Shown here: positions 36,037-42,794 of the stretch, piece by piece | Layout of the letters: every line of letters starts with the position of its first letter | Position numbering within the stretch: position 1 is the stretch's first letter | Assembly: GCA_016871575.1 (NCBI GenBank) | Contig: VHCW01000005.1 | Span: forward strand, 32,193 to 96,192 | From: Verrucomicrobiota bacterium | GTDB taxonomy: Bacteria; Verrucomicrobiota; Verrucomicrobiia; Palsa-1439 | Reading direction: 5' to 3' | DNA length: 64,000 nt | Position numbers and translations under genes: made by a program | The notes under the pieces: generated by a model | Told to the model about the DNA's origin: nothing | The model's input: only the letters and a program-made list of their open reading frames with translations | Databases searched by the model: none

Positions 36037-37460
36037 TTCACATGAAAACCTCGCTTCTTTCCCTCCTGATGTGCGCTGCCGGTTTTGCGCGCGCCGAGTC
36101 GCCGGTGAACATTGGTTCCCGTCTGGAACTGTTTGTGGACCGGCTCCTGATCGAGCGGATGGAAGGCGTGCGATTGGAACTGTATCACCCGGTCAAGACG
36201 CCCCGCCCCAAGTCGCCATTGCCGGTGCATCACATGGTTACCGTCATCAAGGACGGCAATCTGTACCGCGCATGGTATCGCGGCAGCGATCCCGCCCTCC
36301 CGACCCGTAAGGAAGAGCCGTCCGGGCGTGAAGTCATCCATTATGCCGAGAGCGATGACGGCCACGAGTGGCGATTCCCCATTCTCCGACTGCACGAGGT
36401 CGGCGGCACAAAAGAAAACAACGTCATCCTCGCGAACCAACCGAGGCTGTTGGAAAATTTCATGCCGTTTCTCGACACCCGACCGGGCATTCCCCCGACC
36501 GAACGCTACAAGGCGCTGTCCGGACATCCCGGCCCCGGCAACAAATTGGGCCTCGACAAGCCCGGTCATGGGCTGGTCGCATTCGTTTCGCCGGACGGCA
36601 TCCATTGGACCAACAAAGGCGAGGTCATCCCGTATCGGCCGCAGTGGCGGCACGCCTTCGATTCGCCAAATGTTTCCTTCTGGTCGGAAGCCGAGCAATT
36701 GTATGTTTGCTACTTCCGCACATGGACTCCCGACGACCGGTTGCGCACCATCAGCCGTGTCACCTCGCCCGATTTTATCAAGTGGAGCGACCCAGTCGCC
36801 ATGAACCCCAACCGGCCCGGCGAACATCTCTACACCAACATGACCGCGCCGTATCCGCGCGCGCCCCACATTTACCTTTCTTTCCCCACCCGCTTTGTGC
36901 CGGGCCGGGGCGACGCGCCGGCTTACGACAAAAAAGACGACAACGTCACCGATGTCCTGTTCATGTCCACGCGCGCCGGTTCGACCCGTTACGACCGCAC
37001 GTTTACCGAGGCGTTCATCCGGCCGGGACTCGATCCCAAACGCTGGATCAACCGCGCCAATTACGTTGCACTAAACATTCATTTCCTTCGTCCCGATGAA
37101 ATCTCCATCTACCACCGCAGCGGCGACCGTTATGTTCTTCGCACGGACGGCTTCATTTCCGTTCATGCCGGCTCGGCAGAGGGAGAACTGCTGACCAAAC
37201 CCCTGATCTTCTCCGGCCGCGAACTCGTGCTGAACTACAGCACCAGCGCCGCCGGCGGCATCCGCGTGGAACTCCAACAACCCGGCGGCCAGCCGATCCC
37301 CGGCTTCACCTTGGCGGACAGCGCGACCCTCTACGGCGACCGCATCGAGGGCGCCGTCACTTGGAAAGACAACTCTGATTTGTCCTCCCTCGCCGGCCGG
37401 CCCGTGCGGCTCCGCGTTGTGATGACCGAGGCCGACCTCTACTCATTCCGGTTCAAATAA
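36033..37460 (+). CDS. Secreted glycosidase-like beta-propeller protein
   Basis: A 475-aa exported protein (MIHMKTSLLSLLMCAAGFARA). The fold resembles the five-bladed propellers of GH32/GH43-like proteins plus a C-terminal beta-sandwich: YRAWYRGSDP, HYAESDDGHEWRFP, LVAFVSPDGIHWTNKGEVI and AFDSPNVSFWSEAEQLYVCYFR. Similar proteins in PVC genomes are annotated as hypothetical or sialidase-like; I assign no substrate. The GTG at 36033 overlaps the previous stop and has AAGGA 6 nt upstream; ATG 36042 is an alternative. It is the third gene of a protease-peptidase-propeller operon. Confidence 0.8.
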   Translation: MIHMKTSLLSLLMCAAGFARAESPVNIGSRLELFVDRLLIERMEGVRLELYHPVKTPRPKSPLPVHHMVTVIKDGNLYRAWYRGSDPALPTRKEEPSGREVIHYAESDDGHEWRFPILRLHEVGGTKENNVILANQPRLLENFMPFLDTRPGIPPTERYKALSGHPGPGNKLGLDKPGHGLVAFVSPDGIHWTNKGEVIPYRPQWRHAFDSPNVSFWSEAEQLYVCYFRTWTPDDRLRTISRVTSPDFIKWSDPVAMNPNRPGEHLYTNMTAPYPRAPHIYLSFPTRFVPGRGDAPAYDKKDDNVTDVLFMSTRAGSTRYDRTFTEAFIRPGLDPKRWINRANYVALNIHFLRPDEISIYHRSGDRYVLRTDGFISVHAGSAEGELLTKPLIFSGRELVLNYSTSAAGGIRVELQQPGGQPIPGFTLADSATLYGDRIEGAVTWKDNSDLSSLAGRPVRLRVVMTEADLYSFRFK

Positions 37461-37481
37461 ATAGGTGGGGTAGGTGGGGTC

Positions 37482-37496
37482 AACACCTGACAACTG
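37482..37496 (+). repeat. Left 15-bp terminal inverted repeat of the HTH cassette
   Basis: AACACCTGACAACTG, the exact reverse complement of 37993-38007. A run of seven or more T follows at once. It lies 6 nt beyond the 3' end of the HTH gene. Confidence 0.8.
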
Positions 37497-37502
37497 ATTT
37501 TT

Positions 37503-37955
37503 TTACCTTACGGCCTTCAGGCGATACACGCCGCGACTCACCCGCTCGATCTCCTCGGCGTTTGACAACGCCATCGCCACCTGTTGACGGAAGTCCTTCC
37601 CTTTCGTCTCGTATCCGCCCTCCAAGATAGCCTTTGTGATTTCCTCGATCCCCAAGCCATCTTCCTTCCCTCGCAACACCTCCAACATGCGGCTCATCAA
37701 CGACCCTTCTTGTTTCCGTCGTTTCCGCGCAGGCCCTTTCGCGGGCGTCTCCGGTCCGCGTCGTGGCAACACGCTGCTGGGATCGAGTCGTCCTTCCTTC
37801 AGATCGGCGATCTGCGTCTCCAGCTTGGCCAACTCCTCCCGCACTGCCTGTCGTTTCCCCTCAAGCCACGTCAGCGCCTCCTTGGCCGCCTTCAACCGCT
37901 CGATCTCGTGCAAATCCATCTTTTCCAACATCTCTCGAAATACCGTCTCGCTCAT
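37503..37955 (-). CDS. Coiled-coil plus winged-helix protein (HARE-HTH-like)
   Basis: A 150-aa protein. Residues 1-55 are predicted coiled coil (EIERLKAAKEALTWLEGKRQ, REELAKLETQIADLKEG), residues 65-85 a basic linker (GPARKRRKQEG), and residues 86-150 a winged-helix domain (MLEVLRGKEDGLGIEEITKAILEGGYETKG, ERVSRGVYRLK) similar to HARE-HTH or restriction-linked wHTH modules. It probably binds DNA. The start MSETVF at 37955 is chosen over the upstream ATG because the first 11 residues are basic filler. The gene is bracketed by perfect 15-bp inverted repeats, so it may be a mobile or transferred cassette. Confidence 0.75.
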   Translation of the reverse strand: MSETVFREMLEKMDLHEIERLKAAKEALTWLEGKRQAVREELAKLETQIADLKEGRLDPSSVLPRRGPETPAKGPARKRRKQEGSLMSRMLEVLRGKEDGLGIEEITKAILEGGYETKGKDFRQQVAMALSNAEEIERVSRGVYRLKAVR

Positions 37956-37992
37956 CGCAACACCGCCTTTCCGTGCTTTCCTGCTCAACCAA

Positions 37993-38007
37993 CAGTTGTC
38001 AGGTGTT
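37993..38007 (-). repeat. Right 15-bp terminal inverted repeat of the HTH cassette
   Basis: CAGTTGTCAGGTGTT, the exact reverse complement of 37482-37496, located just upstream of the HTH gene. Confidence 0.8.
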
Positions 38008-38031
38008 TAGACCATTTTTTGCCCTTTTTTG

Positions 38032-38098
38032 AATGTGGGGCAGGTTTGCAACCTGCCTCCTTGTCATTAAAGAGCAGGTTGCAAACCTGCTCCACATT
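38032..38098. repeat. Palindromic repeat with ~25-bp arms
   Basis: The left arm (AATGTGG..CAGGTTTGCAACC) and right arm (GGTTGCAAACCTG..CCACATT) pair over about 25 bp with one mismatch around a 17-nt loop. A further pair of related palindromic segments lies at 38177-38253 (AATGTGGGAG...CTCCCACGTT). The interval 38099-38271 holds no gene. Confidence 0.75.
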
Positions 38099-38271
38099 GA
38101 GTTACCGCTTCCGCTTCGGCTTGCCGCTGTTTTGCCCATTGTAGGGCAGCCGCCCCGGTTGCCTTTGTTCCCTTCTTGAATGTGGGAGGGGCCTTGGCGC
38201 CCCGACCGCCCAAACCCGTCGCCGCACTGAGGCGGCTCCCACGTTGGATCTCACGTTCGCGCCGGTGACGC

Positions 38272-38292
38272 GGACGAGCCGGCGGCTCGTCC
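38272..38292. repeat. Hairpin at the group II intron insertion site
   Basis: GGACGAGCC-GGC-GGCTCGTCC is a perfect 9-bp stem with a 3-nt loop ending 3 nt before the GTGTG intron start. Class C group II introns characteristically insert just 3' of such stem-loops. Confidence 0.8.
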
Positions 38293-38832
38293 CTAGTGTG
38301 CTCGGCAGGTGCTGGGTCTTGCGGGCTGGAAGGTGCCCGTCGGAGGAGATGAGACCAACCGTAGTCGAACTGTCAGGCCGAGGCCGCAAGGCGCAGGCTG
38401 AAAGGACGGAAGACAAAGGCGCGGGCGTAGGAACACGAACAGGCAGCGAGGCTCAATGTCGCGGGCGAGCAGGCTAGGACGCGCGAAGCCCAACCTTCAT
38501 CGAACGACATGGAGTAGAGCCTGACGCCGTGCGCCGACAGAACCAGCACTGACCCGAGGAGACCCGACAGCCGAGAGGTCGTCGGGAGTCAGCAGAGGCC
38601 ATAGTAGCGAGGACGCTCCGCGAAAGCGGGGAACAGCGAAGGGCCGAAGAACAACCAACAAAGCTACGAAGGAAGCGTCAGCGACGGACACAGAGTCGTC
38701 GGAAACGGACGGGCGCGACAACTGCGGTCAGGTCCCGCACCGGCAGAACCTGCGACGAGGCGATGGAGTCGCCGCAGTCGCGGAGAGCGCGACGGCCAGT
38801 CTGGCGATGACCGCGACCTTGGAGAGAAAGCA

Positions 38833-40080
38833 ATGTACGAGAACCTGATGGAACAGGCCGTGAGCCGTGAGAATGCGCGGAGCGCCTTGCGTGCGGTACA
38901 ACGCAATCAAGGCGCCGCCGGCATTGACGGCATGACGGTCAAGCAGTTGGAGTCCCACCTGCGGCAACACGGGGAACGGGTGTGCGCGAAGTTGTTGGCG
39001 GGCACCTATACGCCCAGTCCGGTGCGGCGGGTGGAGATTCCGAAGCCGAACGGTGGAACGCGGAGGCTGGGCATCCCGACGGTGATGGATCGGTTTGTGC
39101 AACAGGTGCTGTTGCAAGTGTTGCAACCGATCTGGGAACCGTTGTTCAGCGAGCACCGCTACGGGTTCCGACCGGGACGCAGCGCGCACGATGCCGTGCG
39201 CGTGGCACGCGAGCATGTGCGCCAAGGGAAAAGCTGGGTGGTGGACATGGACATCACGAGCTTCTTCGACCGCGTGCATCACGACATCCTGATGACCCGC
39301 ATCGGGCGCGTGGTGCGCGACAAGCGAGTGCTGCGCCTGATCGGGAAGTATCTGCGCAGCGGCGCGCTGGTGGAAGGGGTGGTGGTGGCGAGCGAGGAAG
39401 GCACGCCGCAAGGCGGACCGCTCTCGCCCCTGTTGGCCAACATCTATCTGGACGCCTTGGACAAAGAACTGGAGCGACGCGGACTGGCATTTGTGCGGTA
39501 CGCGGACGACTGCAACATGTACGTGAGCAGTCCCCGCGCGGCGGAGCGAGTGTTGGCGAGCGTGAGCCAGTGGCTGGCGTGCGAACTGCGACTGGAAGTC
39601 AACGCGACCAAAAGCGGAGTGGGCCGGCCTTGGGAACGGAAGTTTCTGGGGTTTCGGATTCGGACTGACCTGAAGATTGAAGTGGCGCCGCCGAGCGTGG
39701 CACGCTTCAAGACGAAAGTGCGGGAGCTGTGGCGAAGCTGCCAGAGTCTGAGCAGCGAACGGCTGCGGGAGAACTGGCGCGCCTTCGTGCGAGGCTGGTG
39801 GGGCTACTACCGGCTGACCGAAGACCGCCGCAACGTGACGCGCTGGGAAGGCTGGATTCGACGGCACATTCGGAAATGCTTCTGGTTGCGGTGGCACGAC
39901 TGGCGGGGAAGGCAGCGCAAGCTGCGACTGCTGGGCGTGCGGGGTCATGGGCTGCGCGTGGCATCGAGCAGCAAAGGCGCGTGGCGGATTGCGGCCAGTC
40001 CCGTGATGCAACAAGCGTTACGCAACGCGATACTGCGGCGGCATGGCTTCTGGGTTCCGACGGACTTGGCTCTGACGTGA
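38833..40080 (+). CDS. ltrA: Group II intron reverse transcriptase/maturase
   Basis: A 415-aa RT-maturase. RT blocks in order are GIDGMTVKQLE (30s), VEIPKPNGGTRRLGIPTVMDR (67-87), HRYGFRPGRSAHDAV, WVVDMDITSFFDRVHH, GTPQGGPLSPLLANIYLDALD and the catalytic FVRYADDCNMYV (YADD at 223-226). The maturase/X domain is LRENWRAFVRGWWGYYRL to WIRRHIRKCFWLRW. There is no HNH endonuclease domain, typical of class C and related introns. It splices and retrotransposes its own intron. GGAGAGAAAG precedes the ATG. Confidence 0.96.
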   Translation: MYENLMEQAVSRENARSALRAVQRNQGAAGIDGMTVKQLESHLRQHGERVCAKLLAGTYTPSPVRRVEIPKPNGGTRRLGIPTVMDRFVQQVLLQVLQPIWEPLFSEHRYGFRPGRSAHDAVRVAREHVRQGKSWVVDMDITSFFDRVHHDILMTRIGRVVRDKRVLRLIGKYLRSGALVEGVVVASEEGTPQGGPLSPLLANIYLDALDKELERRGLAFVRYADDCNMYVSSPRAAERVLASVSQWLACELRLEVNATKSGVGRPWERKFLGFRIRTDLKIEVAPPSVARFKTKVRELWRSCQSLSSERLRENWRAFVRGWWGYYRLTEDRRNVTRWEGWIRRHIRKCFWLRWHDWRGRQRKLRLLGVRGHGLRVASSSKGAWRIAASPVMQQALRNAILRRHGFWVPTDLALT

Positions 40081-40096
40081 TGTGGGGCAATGTTCA

Positions 40097-40164
40097 ACCG
40101 CCGGATGCGGAAGACCGCACGTCCGGTGGTGTGGGAGGGTCACGGGGCGCAATCCCCGTGACCC
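40097..40164 (+). ncRNA. Group II intron domains V and VI
   Basis: Domain V is a 34-nt hairpin (40097-40130) with an AAGA loop and CG bulge. It is followed by an 11-bp perfect stem GGGTCACGGGG/CCCCGTGACCC (40137-40147 and 40154-40164) with a 6-nt loop. This is the catalytic core needed for splicing and appears intact. Confidence 0.8.
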
Positions 40165-40242
40165 GACCCGATCTCTTGACAACATTTCGGCGTGGGCATT
40201 TACTCGCCGGGGTCGCACCTTCACCATTCACGAAAAGATTGA

Positions 40243-40401
40243 ATCCTGCCCCGATTCAACTACACGCTCGACTCCGTGGGCAACCACACAAACAAAACCC
40301 AAACGACGCCCAAACCAACCAGCGGCAACTGCGTGCGCAAGGAACCTTACGGCTACGATACGGCCGGGAACAGCGTTGACAGGCCGGGCGTTCGTTGCTA
40401 A
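40243..40401 (+). pseudogene. Rhs/YD-repeat protein remnant
   Basis: An open frame without a start reads RFNYTLDSVGNHTNKTQ and, later, EPYGYDTAGNSVD before TAA. The Y-x-x-D-x-x-GN pattern is the Rhs/YD repeat of large secreted toxin or wall-associated proteins. Only about 53 codons remain, lying ~70 nt after the group II intron, and the frame ends as the small membrane protein gene begins. Confidence 0.7.
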
Positions 40402-40421
40402 CGGAACATTCAAAGGAAAGG

Positions 40422-40721
40422 ATGACAGCGTATCCGTCCATAGCTTGGGTGTTGCTCGTGTTGACGTGTGTCATCGTGTGTCTTGCCTTGAACCCTCGTA
40501 TCAGAAGGAATTGGCGTTGGGGACGGACACACACAAGCATTCCAATGTCCGGAATCGGTGCGATAATTGTGGTGGCCGCATTTGTCGCGCTTACCGCAAC
40601 AGCTTTCGGGTTCCTGCCTTTCTTGGTGATCTTCCTGACGGTGCCCCTGCTGGCGTGCGCGGGGCTTTACGATTCCTGGCGGCATTCCCGCTCTTCGACT
40701 TCGCGGCCGAAGCGAGAATGA
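40422..40721 (+). CDS. Small membrane protein after an Rhs remnant
   Basis: A 99-aa protein with two hydrophobic helices (AWVLLVLTCVIVCLALN and IIVVAAFVALTATAFGFLPFLVIFLTVPLLA) and a basic, Ser-rich C-terminus. AAAGGAAAGG directly precedes the ATG at 40422. Small genes directly 3' of Rhs or polymorphic-toxin ORFs often encode immunity proteins, so that role is possible. The sequence itself shows only that it is a membrane protein. Confidence 0.6.
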   Translation: MTAYPSIAWVLLVLTCVIVCLALNPRIRRNWRWGRTHTSIPMSGIGAIIVVAAFVALTATAFGFLPFLVIFLTVPLLACAGLYDSWRHSRSSTSRPKRE

Positions 40722-40742
40722 GGTGATTAGCGCCGACAACTC

Positions 40743-40771
40743 TTGCCAGCCGGAACAAACCCGGCTACAAC
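40743..40771 (+). promoter_or_regulatory. Promoter of the PQQ-type propeller gene, near-leaderless
   Basis: TTGCCA (40743-40748), 17 nt, TACAAC (40766-40771); ATG 7 nt on. Confidence 0.6.
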
Positions 40772-40778
40772 GGCGCGC

Positions 40779-41978
40779 ATGTTGACACCTTTATTCTGTT
40801 TGTTGGCGGCCAGCGTGCCGTGGACGCAATTCCGCGGGCCAAACGGCCAAGGCGAGACGGGGAACGCCAGTCTCCCGTTGACTTGGAGTGAGAACGACAA
40901 CGTCGTCTGGAAAACGCCGCTGCCCGGCAAAGGCTGGTCGTCGCCGGTCATCTGCGAAAACCAGGCGTGGATGACTGCGGCAACCGACGATGGGCGCACA
41001 CTGCACGCGCTCGGCGTTGCGCTCGACACCGGCAAGCTGTTGCACAACGTCACCGTGTTTCAGCGCAAGGAACCGGTGTTTGTGCACGCGAAGAACAGCC
41101 ACGCGTCGCCGACACCCGTCATCGAGCCGGGGCGCGTCTATGTCAATTTCGGCACGGCCGGGACGGCGTGCCTCGATACGAAGACGGGCGCGGTCTTGTG
41201 GCGGAGCGAGGAACTGCAACTGGAGCACGCCATCGGGCCGGGTAGTTCGCCCCTTTTGTATCGCGGCTTGTTCATCGTGAATTGCGACGGCAGCAATACG
41301 CAGTACGTTGCCGCCCTTGACACGCGGACCGGCAAACTCGCATGGAAAACGCCGCGCAGCGGCACGCTCCACGACAACCCCGACTGCCGCAAAGCCAACG
41401 GGACGTGCGCCATTGCCAATGTCGCCGGTAAGGACCAACTCATCAGTCAGGGCGCCGACTGGGTGTACGCCTACGAACCATTGACCGGCAAGGAACTCTG
41501 GCGTTGCGCCGTCAAGGGCTTCTCCAACGTGCCGGTGCCCGTCCTCGGCGACGGCCTGATCTACGTCTGCACCGGGTTCGGCCGTCCGCACCTCTGGGCC
41601 ATTCGTCCCGATAACGCCACCGTCGTGTGGAAATACGAAAAACCGGCTCCGGCGATTCCCTCGCCGGTGCGGGTGGGCGGCGAGGTGTATTTCATCACTG
41701 ACAGCGGCGTGGCCATTTGTCTCGATGCGCGCACCGGCGAGGAACGATGGCGCGAGGTGTTGCGCGGCGCGCACGCGGCGTCGCCGCTGCACAATCGCGG
41801 GCGGATTTATTTCTTCAGCGAAACCGGCAAGACGACTGTTGTGGCGGCGTCGCCACAGTTCAAGCTGCTGGAAACGAACCAGCTTGACGGCAAAATCATG
41901 GCGACCCCGGCGGTTGTGGACAACGCGTTCATTTTGCGGGCCGATACCGCACTGTACAGGATCGAACAACGACGTTGA
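40779..41978 (+). CDS. Exported PQQ-type (BamB-like) beta-propeller protein
   Basis: A 399-aa protein with a short hydrophobic N-terminus (MLTPLFCLLAASVP) followed by the WTQFRGPNGQG start seen in many PVC PQQ-like proteins. Tryptophan-docking repeats recur: ALDTGKLLHN, LDTKTGAVLWRSEE, ALDTRTGKLAWKTP, YEPLTGKELWRCAV, LDARTGEERWREV. Such propellers act as dehydrogenase-like or scaffold proteins outside the cytoplasm; enzymatic PQQ binding cannot be confirmed. A shorter-related propeller lies at 61182. Confidence 0.88.
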   Translation: MLTPLFCLLAASVPWTQFRGPNGQGETGNASLPLTWSENDNVVWKTPLPGKGWSSPVICENQAWMTAATDDGRTLHALGVALDTGKLLHNVTVFQRKEPVFVHAKNSHASPTPVIEPGRVYVNFGTAGTACLDTKTGAVLWRSEELQLEHAIGPGSSPLLYRGLFIVNCDGSNTQYVAALDTRTGKLAWKTPRSGTLHDNPDCRKANGTCAIANVAGKDQLISQGADWVYAYEPLTGKELWRCAVKGFSNVPVPVLGDGLIYVCTGFGRPHLWAIRPDNATVVWKYEKPAPAIPSPVRVGGEVYFITDSGVAICLDARTGEERWREVLRGAHAASPLHNRGRIYFFSETGKTTVVAASPQFKLLETNQLDGKIMATPAVVDNAFILRADTALYRIEQRR

Positions 41979-42017
41979 GTTGGGGACGGATTTCCGTGGA
42001 ACGAATCGGCGACAAAC

Positions 42018-42515
42018 TTACGGTCGAGCGGACGCCGCTGCCGTGACCGCGGGCTGCGCATGCGGATTGATAGCCTCCTCGATGGCAGCGACCAGGTCGG
42101 CAGCCTTGAATGGCTTGAAAATGATTTTGTCCACACTCTCACGAAACTCCGGCGCCAACTGGTCGTACTGTATTCCTGTCACCGCGATGACTTTGATTTT
42201 GGGACGCACTTGACGGACATACTGCATGGTCTTGGCGCCGTCGAATCCGGGCATCTGGTAGTCCAACAATAAGACCTTCAAGTTCTCAGGGGCATAGGCG
42301 AGAATAGTCAACCCCTTCGGACCAGACCCGGCGGTATAAACCTCAAAACCGTATGAAAGAAGCAAAGGACGGATTGTGGCGAGAAACTCGGCATCGTCGT
42401 CAACAGCCAGCACCGCTACTTCGCCGCGGTGCTTTGGGGCAGCCGGTGGTTCCTCGGGTTTCGCGGAACCCGTCAATCGTAGTGCCGTCGCTGTTTTTTG
42501 CAGCCAATTGCCCAT
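42018..42515 (-). CDS. Single-domain response regulator (CheY-like receiver)
   Basis: A 165-aa protein: a ~30-residue N-terminal extension then a receiver domain with the acidic pair in VLAVDDDAEFL, phosphoacceptor Asp in VLLLDYQMPGFDGAK (about residue 85), the conserved Thr in VIAVTG and Lys in IIFKPFKAADLV. There is no output domain, so it must signal through a partner. No histidine kinase is in the window. It is transcribed convergently to the propeller gene. Confidence 0.93.
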   Translation of the reverse strand: MGNWLQKTATALRLTGSAKPEEPPAAPKHRGEVAVLAVDDDAEFLATIRPLLLSYGFEVYTAGSGPKGLTILAYAPENLKVLLLDYQMPGFDGAKTMQYVRQVRPKIKVIAVTGIQYDQLAPEFRESVDKIIFKPFKAADLVAAIEEAINPHAQPAVTAAASARP

Positions 42516-42640
42516 TTAGGTGCTCTCCTTGCAGGAGATATTACGCCTTTCACCAACCGTCAACCATCAAACTTTCGCTGATTTCGTTGTAAGGGTTTTC
42601 CCTAGCCGCCGTGGCTGCGGCAGCTTTTGTCATATGGGTG

Positions 42641-42772
42641 CCTCCGGTAACTCCCCTGTGGCGACAATTGGTTGTAGGCCGACTCTGCGAGTCGGCGAAA
42701 TGCCTGGCAAAAACGCCGCTTCGCAGAAGCGGCCTACAACAGCCATCTCATCAAACCGAGTTACCGGAGGTG
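42641..42772. repeat. Palindromic element, copy 2 (no nested insertion)
   Basis: Outer ends CCTCCGGTAACT (42641-42652) and AGTTACCGGAGGTG (42759-42772) match the outer ends of 26284-26544. The inner hairpins are GCCGACTC-TGC-GAGTCGGC (42678-42696) and GCCGCTTC-GCA-GAAGCGGC (42715-42733), with stem sequences swapped relative to copy 1 and flanking TGTAGGCC/GGCCTACA kept. This is the uninterrupted form and shows what was inserted in copy 1. It fills the gap between genes at 42516-42794. Confidence 0.88.
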
Positions 42773-42794
42773 TCCATGTTCTGTTTCTCCTGTC

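Larger units (their letters stand above)
38296..40172 (+). mobile_element. Group II intron (class C-like) with encoded reverse transcriptase
   Basis: The element starts at GTGTG (38296), has ~530 nt of structured RNA domains, an RT/maturase ORF in the domain IV position and ends with domains V and VI. Domain V is clear at 40097-40130: ACCGCCGGA/TCCGGTGGT, TGCGG/CCGCA, an AAGA tetraloop and a two-nt CG bulge. Motifs such as GAGGCCATAGTAGC and GCGAAGGGCCGAAGA in the 5' RNA also fit. The 3' boundary is set near 40165-40172, after the final 11-bp hairpin, and is approximate. The 5' flank is a perfect stem-loop. Confidence 0.85.

Noticed and set aside
38032-38292. CRISPR-like repeat cluster
   Set aside because: The repeats are different palindromes without regular spacing or a repeated direct unit, and no cas genes are present.
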